Below, piece after piece: positions 21,901 through 33,418 of a DNA stretch of 64,000 bases. How positions within the stretch are numbered: the first letter of the stretch is position 1; each line of letters begins with the position of its first letter. The position numbers and the translations under genes are program-made. The notes beneath the pieces are model-generated. The model ran no database searches and had not been told where the DNA came from. It saw only the letters and a list, made by a program, of their open reading frames with translations. Where the stretch lies: contig OZ035962.1 of the NCBI GenBank assembly GCA_964034945.1, forward strand, positions 99,142,784 through 99,206,783. Direction: 5' to 3'. The DNA comes from Chrysopilus asiliformis (taxonomy: Eukaryota > Arthropoda > Insecta > Diptera > Rhagionidae).

Positions 21901-24900
21901 GAAGAATTGCCGAGCAATTTAAGGCTCTATTTTCTTGCTATCGTCTATTGGTCGATAAAATCAAATCACGGCAATGAAATCCATCTGTATTCAATGATTT
22001 TATGCCTTATCGTATTGAACGTGATCGATGCAAAAGTGGAACCGATACGCGATCAAAAAGAGTTCCAGAAGAAATTTGGAAAAATGATGCACAAGACGAA
22101 GGCAGAGAAAACCAAATTAGAACAGTTGAACGATGATCCATTAGCCGCTGACAAAGCAACAAAATCGCTAAAGAACGAAAAGGCACAGAAGATAAAAGGC
22201 CTATTGGATGTTTTGACACCCGCTGAAAAGATCAAATACCTATCGAAGAAGGACTGTCTGTTGGTCCAGGATAATCTATTGGGTTTCTTCCATTTGAGCG
22301 ATAAATTTCATAAACGGCACAACGATTTCTCCAGTCAAGTGATACATGGATTTTCGGAATTTCAATCTGTTGTATTCCATTTATACTCGCTGAACTTGCT
22401 ATTCAATTGTCCATTTGAGACGATTCGAATGTCACAGTTCTATAATGGCCTATTCCTGTATAATATGTATGCAAATCTAAAAGATCGCCGGGATATCAAT
22501 TACTTTATTCAGAATCATATATTTCAAGATTCACCTGTTCTATTAGATTACTACAAATATCTTGTCAATTGGTGTAAACGATTCTTTCCCCTCTTCAAAT
22601 ACGTTTCCAAATGGAAGAGCACCAGAGAGGTGAAGAAGAAACGAAATGTTACTAGGGATAATCGTGAAAGTCTAATATCGGATATGATTGACTCGACCAG
22701 TGATAGTGAAGTAGTGAAGGAAGCGATGTCACAATTAAAAATATAATACTATTCAATAAATTTTATCCCGAATATCCTAAACCTTTGTGATTAGAGAATA
22801 TTAGAAATAAAGTTTTAGAATTTTGCATAGAAAAGTTTTGTGTTTATTTTCTCAATAAATACAGCAATTATTTGTATTTTTCACTATTCATTACATGTAA
22901 TCACATTGAATTGCTATCGGTTTTTGTAGGAGGAATCCGACGAGAAAGAATATAAGAGGAGATGATAGTTCACATGCACCATGTCCGTTTTTTTGTGTAC
23001 GAGGGGCCACCTTCACAGGGGACATATCGCGTTTGCCCCCCCTGCGTAGGTTTCCCAGGCTTGCTCTTTTTGGAGCACATGTACTCTCTTCTGATCGAAA
23101 AAGATGTCCGGCATCCGACAAGAGAATTTTGTTCTCTTTTTTGACAAATTTGTAGTTTTGTACGAAGAAAATGTCATGTTTTTGGGAACATAATTTGTTA
23201 CAGTTGAGAAACATCTCACCGGCAGGAAAATCTCTGTGTTGTGTGGTTTCTGATTTTAAAGATGTGGTCAAAATTAATTTCTTTATGCAAATATGAAAAA
23301 AGTCTAAATTTGGTTCTTTAACAATATGAACATGCGGCAACGCAATGCATTCGATATGTGTAATTTTTAATAACATTTTGTTTTATTTACAAGGGATTTC
23401 AGTTAGATTTTCTTGTAATCAGGGGCTGTTCATGAAATACGTTACGTCTATTTTCGGCCTTTTGAAGCTTCCCAAATCTGGGAAGCCTAGCCATGCTCAA
23501 ATTTACGATCGTAATCGTAGCGATCGGGAATTGCCTGTTGTTATTGGTGGAGAACACTAACAACAACACACAAGTTCCGATCCTTATGATTACGATCGTA
23601 TTCTATAAGAGGTCTTCTAAAATAAAACTAAATAGTCAACTATAGTTCGCTAACGCGCTCCTAGAGTGCGTTTGGACTGCATTGATAGCCGTAGTAGTAG
23701 CATAGAATAAGGAAGCATAGAAAAAACTCTGCCGAACAAATTTTCGACGAATTTCCCCGTCGAAGGGGGGGGAAAAGGTCCCTATCATTTACTAGCTAGG
23801 GCCTAAAAGTTAAATACTTTTAGACTAGGGAGCACGAAGCAGAGAGAATCATTTTCGTCGTATCTATTCAATGAGATGGAGGAATCGAATGGATAATTTT
23901 TTTGCGTGTTACATCGGATCCTCTTGCTTCCTCTCACGGTGCAAAAATTTTCTCTAAAAATTTGTTCTAAGAGTTTATTCTCTAGATTCTTTTTTCTCTG
24001 GTAGTAGTCAGCGATAGCTAATGACGTCAATGGGCGCGTTTAGACCGGTACTAAGTTGGCAGTTTTTTCAACGTAGCCCCGGTATAAATCCGTTCTACTT
24101 TAGCAATGCCTGCCAGGTCAGCAGCGGTATTTTGGCACTGCTAACTATTTCCGCCGACATATTGTTGCAAAATTAACTTGTTTGAAAGTTAAATTTTTAC
24201 TTTAAACTTACCTATTGGCCCTGTGGATTTTATTTCTGCTTTTTCTAATCCCTTGTCACCTTTTCATGCTATAGAAAAATTGTACATAAATGCAAAAAAA
24301 TGAGATGTTTTCACTCAAATTCTACAGAAGTTTTGTCACTGAGATTCAATGGATTCTTGTATCTAGAAATTTTTTTTCTAGCTAAAATCCTTTTTTTTGC
24401 AGTAATATAAATCATATAATAGATGGAATGATGTACCTAATTTACTTCTCCTTCTAAAGTGTAGGATAATATCTTCAAAATTATTTACTAGTATTTTTTT
24501 AATTCCAAAAAAATACTAAATATTCTATTGTGTCTTTATTTACCTTTTTTTTGTAGTCCAATGGAAAGTCAACTAACATACATCAAGCGAAATATTTTTA
24601 AAAGTTTGCCATCATCTCGTCTAATTAAGAAAACTGATAGTTCTGCGTATTCACGTGTCGTTACACATTTAACTGCGTTTAAAACCACAATCGAGAGCCA
24701 AAGTCGTCTACTATTCGATTCAAAACATTGGGATGCTCTTTTGGACTATGCGGTTATGGTAATTACAAAATATTTAATTCCTAAGCATTAAAATATTCAT
24801 ATTTCTTTCTTCCTATTAAACAGGCATGGGATTTCGTAAAATCGACTCCAATTTGGGATAACAATTCCCATAATGCTATTCGAAGACATTGTTTTAAGAT

Positions 24901-25063
24901 ATTATCCTGGCATTGTGCGGCATCACTACGCTTCGGAGGGGTTTTCTTGGGTGAACAGAGGCTAAAAAATCTGGAAAGAACGCTGCCGGAAATGAGCAAG
25001 GATTGTGAAGATATCACACCGTGTGCTCAACAAGTTGACAAGCTGCTACAAAAAGGAATTTAA
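15985..25063 (+). CDS. Cut8: Cut8/STS1-like proteasome tethering factor, split by a 7.6-kb intron
   Basis: Four exons, 15985-16160, 16580-16957, 24557-24758 and 24824-25063, join in phases 2, 2 and 0 to give 331 residues. The N-terminal half is basic and Ser/Pro-rich (SLSWSPEKCP, KTPTKS, RSSPRKRLMG) and looks disordered. The Cut8/STS1 domain starts near residue 150 (FTTPIHIMLKGLSHDQLLGV, then IKNLIKDDPQLEEKI) and continues across the giant intron with PMESQLTYIKRNIFKSLPSS and, later, WDALLDYAVMAWDFV. In fission yeast Cut8 anchors 26S proteasomes at the nuclear envelope, and a Drosophila homologue is known. The domain splits exactly at exons 2/3, so I trust the long intron. That intron holds asteroid on the same strand and a Harbinger-derived gene on the other. 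Confidence 0.85.
17053..18832 (-). CDS. Domesticated PIF/Harbinger transposase-like protein, nested gene
   Basis: Four minus-strand exons, 18832-18632, 18264-17765, 17708-17173 and 17114-17053, join in phases 0, 2 and 1 and give an uninterrupted 432 residues. The N-terminal exon is basic and leucine-rich. Residues of about 140-160 (MFTIGRSTVGDFVRTFC) look like the helix-turn-helix of PIF/Harbinger (HARBI1) proteins. The nuclease region has YGAVGESHIE where transposases have (I/V)DGTHI, then FMFVDASSPGS, then YLIGNHAIGL where a GD is expected, then FNKHVEKAQIPLEEAFLHLR and ACCILHNFFIE. So acidic positions 1 and 3 read G200 and N288, while D241 is kept. No terminal inverted repeats were found around it. 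An intact spliced frame with a dead triad suggests a host gene (compare the DPLG genes of Drosophila), probably a nuclear DNA-binding protein. Exons 1 and 4 are the least certain. Confidence 0.78.
19437..19804. mobile_element. TA-flanked element with about 50-bp inverted termini
   Basis: GAACCTGAATCGTACGTCGA at the left end is mirrored by TCGACGTACGATTCAGGTTC at the right, and the similarity continues inward through GTCCGTCATGCGT. Both ends abut TA (19435-19436 and 19805-19806), suggesting a TA target duplication. A frame of 106 codons (19512-19832) runs through the element and past its end; it resembles nothing I know. Sits in the Cut8-like intron between the two nested genes. Confidence 0.75.
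20168..22746 (+). CDS. ast: Asteroid: XPG/FEN1-like nuclease-fold protein, nested gene
   Basis: Two exons, 20168-20527 and 20584-22746, join in phase 0 to give 840 residues. The start MGVRGLTSFIAKNAD is the XPG N-terminal signature, followed by DLVIDGDNLACNLY (D31, D33) and AFVLLDGGYE. The XPG internal region reads YEADDEIAILARKLNCPVLS, then YDSDFYIY (D159, D161). A serine/aspartate-rich acidic segment lies in the middle of exon 2 (CDSDSSMFDTDVSDASSE). The C-terminal half is the helical region typical of asteroid. Drosophila asteroid interacts genetically with Star and EGFR signalling in eye development; its nuclease activity is unproven. The gene lies wholly within the big Cut8-like intron on the same strand and has its own AATAAA at 22806-22811. 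Confidence 0.9.
22870..24556. other. Remainder of the Cut8-like intron
   Basis: Non-coding apart from one unexplained minus-strand frame of 161 codons (22891-23376), which has no recognisable domain and a low-complexity middle. A MITE occupies 23700-24001. The rest is AT-rich up to the TTTTTTTTGTAG acceptor before exon 3. Confidence 0.45.
23700..24001. mobile_element. TA-flanked MITE, family M1 copy 1
   Basis: About 300 bp nearly identical to 59046-59356, including AAAAAACTCTGCCGAACAAA, CCTATCATTTACTAGCTA and GTGTTACATCGGATCCTCTT. The two ends are imperfect inverted repeats (CATAGAATAAGGAA... against CCAGAGAAAAAAGAATCTAG...), with TA on each side. No coding capacity. Confidence 0.8.
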
Positions 25064-26488
25064 AAATTCGTTCTTATTGTTAAATTTTCTTTTCTTTATA
25101 ATCACTTGCATGTTTCTTTAATTTTTTTAAACTGAAATCCTAGTTTATTAACTACGACTGTGACGATGTTATAACACACAACTATAAAATTAAGAACTCT
25201 TTTAAATTGATTTCTTTTTTGTGTGGAAATTAAAATATTTTCAAATGTGCTGCTTTAAATGTTCAATCTAAATTAATTATGATCAAATATAATAAAATAT
25301 ACAATTAACATTATCTTAATTGAAAAAAAAACGTTAGAAAATTTTCATTGGTTAACATGAAACGTTATTTTTAATTTTTATCAATAAAAACTAAGACTAA
25401 TTTATAGTAAAAGAAGTTTTTTATTGTATGAAGTGGGACCAAGGATCTAAGGTTGGTCTGAAAATTTTCCAGACAGGTTTTCGCAATCAAAATAAATGTT
25501 GAATTTCACTATTGTAACTTCTACTCTCTAAATTTAAAAAAAAAACTGATCACTAACGCAAATCACTAACCAGTCCACGATGAGTCATAACCTTTGTACT
25601 TTAATGGGACAATGTAGACGGCACTACTTGCCACTCTGAACGTGGCTCAAGAGCGGTTGAGTACATAAGAACCAAAATTCAAAGTTTCATAACTTTTGCT
25701 TCGATGGTTGCGTGCATTCTTTCGTTGTTTCCAGCTTTTGCTGGGGACTCAAAAGTTCGAGTGTTCAAAAAAAAAACCTTTAAAATAGTATTCCAGCATA
25801 CGTCGAAGTAGATTTAAATAGAAATAAGCAAGTACTAAATAAGTAAGTCGATATACACTTCGTTGGCAGCTCACAGGGGCGCGCCTGCATTTAAACGGAC
25901 AGAAATCATGGGCTCGTGAGTGTCCGCTTTTGGGAACTTTCAGTGTAGTTTTATTCGATTTTCTTAAAAACGGTGTATCATATTTCAATTGGATGCTAGT
26001 ACGTTTAACGCGGCGGATTGTAAAAAGTAAACACTTTGCTTTTATATAAAATAAGTACACTTTATTCGAAAAGTGAGAACACATTAAAAATTGCTTCATA
26101 ATATCAAATTTTTACCCTAAAACCACAAGCGTATTTTTATTATGTATTAAAAATTTAATAAAAAACATTTAAAAACAAATATGACTTACGCTAGCACAAA
26201 AAAAATACAACAATGCGCATCGCGTTTTTTAACATTACATGAAAAAAAACAAACTTCTACAAATTTGATCTAGAATTTATAATAATTATTGCCTTAAATC
26301 TACAATTTTGTTAATAATTTTTTAAATTTTATTTTTTAAAAAATCGAAATAATAAAAATAGGAATGCGCTTGTACAAAAATTATGTACTGTCTTTTATCA
26401 GTATTTTGCTGTCTACATTTTCAATGTAGAGCTGCCCTCAATAGAGTATAGTCTTTTTTTTTGTCGATATTTTACATTCTTTAAAATC
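25064..26488. other. Convergent spacer, Cut8-like / ADPGK
   Basis: 3' UTRs of both genes plus AT-rich DNA. A slightly GC-richer patch at 25590-26000 contains a 116-codon minus-strand frame (25749-26099) without recognisable domains. I do not call it a gene. Confidence 0.45.
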
Positions 26489-28403
26489 TTAGATCTGTAG
26501 TACTAATCCAGATGCGGATATGTTATCACCAGCACCGGCGGTTTGCTTAGCAACACGGCATACCAGTACCGGTGCTAAACATATTTCGTATTCGAATGTT
26601 TGTCCGGATATTGTTAAATTCTCATCCCAACACGGTACTGGATCTTTAGGATCCAATTTTATTCGTTTCAATTCGTTGTTTTCAGCTTTTGCCGAGGACG
26701 CAAAGCTGTCGTCAAGTACGAGGTACGTTGATTCGGGATTTATCTAAAAAAAAAAAGCAATCGTTTACATGTGTTTGCTGCATATAATTTTGTGTTTATA
26801 ATGGCAGTTACCACTTCGGTGCCACAAACATGACGATGAGCTCTCAATGACGCTTTCGCAGCAGCATTCTTAGTATTTTTCCATTGTGAACCCTTAACAA
26901 TTAAAATTGCTTGATATGCTAATGTGTGGACATGGATTCGAGATAAAGGTCGCCTATTTTTGTCCGAATTTTTATTTTTTATATAATCTTGATTGATTAT
27001 CGTGAATATTTCCCTCATCTGGTCCAATGCTGTTGCAACCCTTGGGTTCGAATCGGAAGCAAATTGAACTTTTCCGATTTTGAGGACCTGTTGCAAATTA
27101 TCTAATTCCTGCTCGTTCATTCCCAATGAATCCGAGTATGGAATGACATATTGCGACAGTGAATTCAGTAAATCGATTTCAACGTAGCTGGCCATTTCGA
27201 AATGCACCAATGTTGAAGGTTTCTGAGCGGATATTTGCTTTTGGACCTTTTCTAAACGTGCCTCCCGTACTCCTACAAAAAAAAACCTTCGTTAAAAAAA
27301 GTTTGAATTTTTTTTTAACATTTTTGCAAACCTGGTTCGAATTTATAGCTATCCATCATTTGTAGCCCACTAACAACAAGCAAGCGAGGTTCAAATGATT
27401 GCAATTGTTCATCGAATAGCTCCAAAGAGCTGATTTTCGGATTATTTTTATCGTTATGTAAGATGTATCGATTGGCTCGTGGGGCTGTATATGGGCCCCA
27501 TTTTGCTCCAGTTTTGTACTCGAGTATTAAATGAATGTCGTCTTCTTCTACCAAATCTCCGGCTAATTTCAAATCATTTGGCAAATGCTTTCTTAACCTA
27601 TGTGAAAGATAATGAAATAAAAATCAAACAAGATTTTTCAATTTTATGGCAAGTTTGGTGGTGAAAGTTTCAGTCGAAAATTTTCATATATTTTCTGAAT
27701 AAATTTCTATTAAAGATGTTTCTGTCCCAGATTCTTAGCAAGTTAAAAAAAAACCACCTACTTGTGCGACATGCGAGCGGCTAGCAGAACGTCCGCACCT
27801 TCCTTGAAGAATCGAACACCCATAACGGGTGCATTACCTCCTAGGTTCCACATTATTTCGTTCTTGTGCAAATTTTTAGCAGTCCATATCAATTTTTGAA
27901 AGAATTCAGAGTCCGGGGTGAAACGTCTAAAATATAGTAAATCGAATCATGAACCCAGTAAATATTTAAATTTGGGTCAAAGTCAACTAACTCTGCTGCA
28001 GCCCCATTTTGAAAATAGTACGCAAAGCTCTGGAGAAACTCCCGTTCGTTAGCCACATCGTCAACTGAGAAATTCGGGCCGATTTCTGTGGCGAAGTCTG
28101 AGAAGTTCAAAAAGCTTGTCGCGCTGATGATAAGAAAATACGATTAAGCATTGCTCAGAAGCCATAGCGAACAGAGATAACTAACCTAATAACGAGGTCT
28201 GTGCAGCTTCCAAAACCCACGGCAACTTTTGGCCTGAAAATATCCCTATTGTTCTGCAGGGATTCTATGGCCAACAAACTCGTCAAAGTGTGGGACAATT
28301 TGTTGAGCTGTTTCAGAGATTTAAAGGCTTGGTAGATAACTGAAAACAGCGCCGCAAATATGGACACTGCGGTCACACCGAACAAGTACTTGAGCATTTT
28401 CAC
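26489..28403 (-). CDS. ADPGK: ADP-dependent glucokinase
   Basis: Six exons, 28403-28186, 28123-27992, 27926-27762, 27597-27332, 27272-26812 and 26743-26489, join in phase to 498 residues, essentially the length of human ADPGK. The N-terminus is a hydrophobic segment (YLFGVTAVSIFAALFSVIY) expected to act as an ER signal or anchor, followed by VAVGFGSCTDLV, the start of the ribokinase-like fold. Later landmarks are IMWNLGGNAPVMGVRF, DDIHLILEYKTGAKWG, RANRYILHNDKN, and near the C-terminus the catalytic motif TAGAGDNISASGL. The enzyme phosphorylates glucose to glucose-6-phosphate using ADP and gives AMP. In animals it is ER-associated. All landmark motifs are intact, and I see no truncation or frameshift. 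Confidence 0.95.
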
Positions 28404-30509
28404 TTTGCACTATCACTGATAACGTATTTTTTGCGCATTTAACCGGTTGCAGACGAAAAAGATGAAAGTGAGATCCACGTTTGACACATTAAAGGTAAGC
28501 ACACACTGAATTCAAAAGATTTGCTTTGCCATTCGACAATAGGTCGTATTCCTTATGGATAAGAATTGTTTTCCGATAATCTAGTTCTGAAAGATATTTT
28601 TTTGGTGTTGTCATGTTCTCTGAAAAAAAGATAAAATAAAGATTTGCAACCATATTTATTATGAATTGTCATTGCCAAGTGACACCACGTCTTGATTAAC
28701 AATTTTTCATCCGAAGAAATATCTCACCGCAATGAGATTTTTTTGACAGCTGGGCCAAAAATCTCTTGAAATTTTATTTCTCAAATTGGCAATGAAAAAA
28801 AAACACTAGTCGCCGCTCTCGTAATTAATGCAATACGTGAAATTGAAAAGGCTGAAACAGAAGAACAGACGAAAAGAAAAACCCCTTAATGTTATATATT
28901 CTCTTCCAAAGCTTTTTGTATCGTATTTTGTAAAAATTAGTTATTTTTGCAATTACTTGTCGGGAGAAATTGGATTCCGCCATCTTGAATTGTGAAATTC
29001 CAAGAAATTTTGCTATTGCAAGATTTCAAGAAATTTCTCTCTGGGATTTTTCCCCTCCGTCAACTCGAGCTCTGATTGGTCAATCAAAAATCTCTGCGAT
29101 GAAAAATCCCAGGTCAAGACGCGGTGTGAGAAACAAGTGGAAAAATTCACACATGAAATTTCTCGCCTACTCATTTTGACTTCACCTTTGAACAATTTGG
29201 TATTTTGTTTATCAAGTGGAAAGGAAGCAAATCTAGTATGAACTTAATACGAATTTATTACAGATCATGAATAATTGAAGCGTCAAAATTGCTTTTGGTT
29301 GTTGTGCCTGGCAGTTACTTTTCTCTGGAGTGACTATATAATACTATAGTGTGACCATTGAAAAACCGAAAAGTTTCAAACCATGTTATTTCGGAAAGTT
29401 TGTTAAAAAAATCTTAGCATGCAATTAGATCGTTTCGCAAACGCTGTCAGTAGGCATATACACAAACTCTCCTTATAATCTTTAAAACTAACGGTAATCT
29501 AAAATCGTCGATATTCGCAATTTAGCTTTTTTATCATCTGCACGACTGTACCTTTAATGATGTTACACTTTTAACGATTTTACACTTTTAATACAAATGA
29601 CCATTTTGATTTAAATATTCATATTTTTGATGTTCTTATATTTCAGGTTTTCTGATTATATACGAAAATTTGTATCCGGTTCGCACTGCTTTGCTTTGTA
29701 TTAAAATCAAAGCTGCTGGTGCCGAAGTTCTTTGTAGAATATATTTAATAGTTCTTTAAAAAAGTTGGGATCGTGAAACTATTTCAATTAAAAGATTATA
29801 AGAGTTAGTAAAAATCAAGGCCTTATTTAAACACATTTCCTCCTCATATAATAACAAAATTTAAGAATAACCGGTTCATTTACCACTTCGTCGATAGTAC
29901 CAATTACTTACAATTACAGAACAAAAAATACACGTGGGCGATTAAAAATGCTTTTAAGATTTGTTTGTTTATATCATTTATTCACATGAACACCGGTCAA
30001 ACTGACGATGACGTGCCTAGATTAGCAGCGAAATTTCAATGCCAACATCTCACTAAACTACTTCAAATACAATTTTTTCATTGTTTCATGAAAAGATCTG
30101 GCTTTTAGATGATCTTTTTTAAAAAAAAAACGTAAGCTTTTTGTCCTAAGAAGCATTTATATTCAAGATGCGACTGCATTTGGGAAAATAAATAATCTCC
30201 CGCCTCATTTGAATCGTCCAATGAATGTTGGCGATATTATTTTAAATTGCTTATTTATTGGTATCGTAGGGGATCTTCTAAATACCATTCAGTCAGGTAA
30301 AGTAATGAAATATGATGAAGGCATAATAATTTTTCTACATTTCTGATAAATTAAATTTCAATCGAATGCGATCTCGTAATGACCATGAAAAGATTTCTTA
30401 ATCGTGACTTAAATTTATTATTTCATCGAGTCAATAATAAAATTCTAGATTTGATAATTATCACAGGTAAACAAATGTATAAAACTATGGCAGTATAATT
30501 TGTACTGAG
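28404..30509. other. Intergenic spacer, ADPGK promoter side to PLB-A end
   Basis: The left end must hold the ADPGK promoter. The patch at 28970-29200 is richer in GC and contains self-complementary pieces (CTGGGATTTTTC and GAAAAATCCCAG), perhaps a decayed inverted-repeat element. The rest is AT-rich and featureless. Confidence 0.45.
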
Positions 30510-33418
30510 CTAAAGTTTTCGACGACTGTTCTTTTTTGTTGCTATAAATGGATGATCCTCTGTTGGACATTTGAAAATTTTGAATTCCTTCTCCCAATTG
30601 TCGGTCTTTTCTCCGTCACGCTCCATCATATTGTTCCAAATCGCATTTGCAGCTAAAATGTAATTGAGGACGAGTTGGTTATTAAATACTTTTACTATAA
30701 GAAACATGCACTTATCCCTGATTTTATACGGTCTTTTTTACATGCTTAAGAAATAGTACTAGGAAGACCGAGCCATGCTCGGCGACCTCAAAGTCCTCCT
30801 ATTGCTGAGTTTGTGGGGAAAAATGTAAATTGACGTTATCTTTACAGAAACTTTCGGAGGATTTGAAATTCCAGGTCCGAGAAAATTTCCTCGAGAAAAA
30901 GGAAAGAAAGGATATTTTTGTTACCACCACAGAACCTTTCGTTTGCAATTATGAAATTCCAAAATCTTTTGATACTATGCCCCGTTTTCGAGAAAATAGA
31001 AAAAAAAAGATTTAATTTGCATGGATTTGCAGCAGGAAGGAGTGGTCCAACTGGATTTTTATGTATCGAAAAGTTATGTAAGACCATGTTCTAAACAGAT
31101 TTTATTTTCATAAATTTTTCAATACGACTCACCGTTTTCGAAAAAATCGCAAAAAAAGAACTTAGCCTAGCCATTTACGAGAAACGTAACTATACAAAAT
31201 TCTAAGTCTCTAGCTCAATCCTTTCGAAAGTTATGGTGTTCACGGACAGACAAAAAGACAGAGGGACGGACATGCGGAAATCACAATCTTTTGTCAATGT
31301 TGTTGGTGTAATTCATTCTTGTGTCCGATAATTGGATGGATGCGTTACAAACGGTATACTAAATCTAATATACTCCTATATGATATATCATAAAGAGTAT
31401 AAAAACGGTATACTAAATTTAATAAATCCAATTGATTTTAAATGATTTTTCTACACGATTTCTCACACCACATTTCTTTTGAGGCTTTTTTGCTATGCAA
31501 AATCAGGGATAAGTTTTTTTTTTGATTATTTTATTAAATCGTACCTCTTGCATATCCTTTCTGACTCAAATGGAAGCAATCGGTTGACATGTAGCGGAAA
31601 TCCGTCAACCCATTACTTCTGAAAGGAAAAACTATATTTTTTGTAAATGTTTGTAAGTTGACAGTGAAGTCCTGCGGATATTAATTTTGATTAAAAAAGA
31701 GTTAAGTGCATACCAATTAACAAAACTTACATCGAGGTTGTGGAATTCATCTCTATTAGCAACTTCAATTTCCCGCATTTTCCACTTCTCATTGAGTTTT
31801 AGGAGTAATTGGTGCTGCGAAGCGAAACGTTGCCCAAACAAGCAGGGACATTCGAAAACATGGCTTGAGACACACTCTGGGGGCTTACCTTTAAAATCTG
31901 TTAAAATTTTCATGGATGGAGTAACCAACAAATTTACGATCAGCCGTGGAATATTTTTGCGAAGAAATCTGAAAATCAGGGACATCATGTCAACTACCTA
32001 TCAAATATATGCTTTACCTTTTTGGCACTATCATTAGTATCTACCTTATATAAAAAAAACTAATTACCTGAGTGTCTGGAGTAAGTCTCGTTCATGGGCT
32101 TCAATGGCCTTTTCGGGGTGTTGAAAGTAGCAAATATCTGAACATAAATCGTTGGCCCCAATTAAAAAAGAGACCATCTTCCAATGACTAGTCATATTGA
32201 CATTCGGGTCGGATTGCAATCGCTTGAGCAAAATTTTGGCTTGATAGGGCATATCTCGCGACATGGCACCTAATTCGGCTACGTTGAATCTAAAAAAAAA
32301 GTTGTCTATGAAAAAAATGTGATTTGCAGTAAAAATTAATTTTCTGCATACAACTATATTGCAGATGATGAAAAATTAAAGGTCGTCTACAATGCAACTG
32401 GTTTTCCATTGCATTTTACGAGCGGTGTCTGCTGATGCATGAATGCATGCTGATGAACTTGAACTTTTTATAAATAAATGTGTTTACCTAACCGGTTTTT
32501 TGAAATGAAGAACTAAATAAATGTACTTTAATTGGTAAATTACTCGTCGGTACTAGATATTTTATGATTATGAGTACGGAAAAGAAACAAAGGAAAAAAT
32601 ATATATTTTACTAGTTCTTTGCTGGTCTAGGTTACAAAAAACGTATTTCCGGCAGTCAAAAAAGCGTCACACTTGAGTTAAAACTAGTTTTTGCCATCAT
32701 TTAATTTACCTTGAAGATCTATCAATTGATGCTCCATCTCTGAGGGAATATCCGTACAGTTTTGGATTGAACTCCTTCAGGATATTTGGTAGAGTAAGGA
32801 ACTTTCGCCAGGTTGCTTGTCCGCCAATGGACCAAGAAATTCCTTTATTTTCCACGACAATTTGCAATGGGTTTGTGGACATTGCACCGTTTCCGGCTGT
32901 CAAGGAATCGCCCATAGCGGCTATTATGTCGATATCTCCAGGACGAAGTTGATGTACGGATATTGGCGGTGTTTTACTACGCTTTCCGGGTCCATTAACA
33001 TCACAGAAAAAGGGTGTCGAGTTGGAAAACTGCTTTTGAATTTTCTAAAAATTATTTTGGATTAAGATATCTTCATTTCGTCCAAAAATTCAGACAATAA
33101 AAATAGTGACTTTAATAAGATTTTTTATCTGAATGTAAAAAAATCATTAAGTTTTAATTCTAGAATAATATTGTAAAACGCTTAATTACCAAAATAATAA
33201 AAAAAGCAATTAAATATTTATATACTCACTCCATTCCTTTGATTTATCGCGAAATAATGTGGGTCGTTACCAGTACGGCCGACAAAATTAAAAAACATCT
33301 GCCTTAATGTTCGGTACGTGGACTGGAAATTGTCTAATTGGGTCCTCTGGTTCATTGCAGGTGGAACTAACACAATCACCAAAGTTACCGCAATTCCAAA
33401 TCGGAGATACTTCCTCAT
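30510..33418 (-). CDS. Secreted GDSL phospholipase, PLB1-like (PLB-A)
   Basis: Six exons, 33418-33230, 33044-32710, 32289-32068, 31968-31731, 31671-31545 and 30652-30510, give 417 residues. The N-terminus is a signal peptide (KYLRFGIAVTLVIVLVPPA, then MNQ). Block I is DIIAAMGDSLTAGNG with the nucleophile S110. Block III is FLIGANDLCSDIC (the GxND motif). Block V is DCFHLSQKG (Asp and His of the triad). This is the layout of the phospholipase B1, membrane-associated family: an extracellular or brush-border enzyme removing acyl chains from phospholipids and other esters. It is the leftmost of four tandem paralogues and the only one whose third coding block is split by an intron at 32067-31969. 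Intron 5 hosts an R1-family fragment. Substrate is unknown. Confidence 0.92.
31080..31405 (+). repeat. R1-related dispersed repeat fragment in PLB-A intron 5
   Basis: Shares with copies 1 and 2 the order CACCGTTTTCGA, CTTAGCCT, TTTACGA, AAGTCTCTAGCTCAATCC, a GACAGA-type tract, ACGGACATG, GTAATTCAT, GCGTTACAAACGGTA and a final GTATAAAAACG. It is clearly diverged from them. Confidence 0.65.

Noticed and set aside
25749..26099. 116-codon minus-strand frame downstream of ADPGK
   Set aside because: No domain, Phe/Leu/Lys-rich composition typical of AT-rich noise, within the expected ADPGK 3' region.
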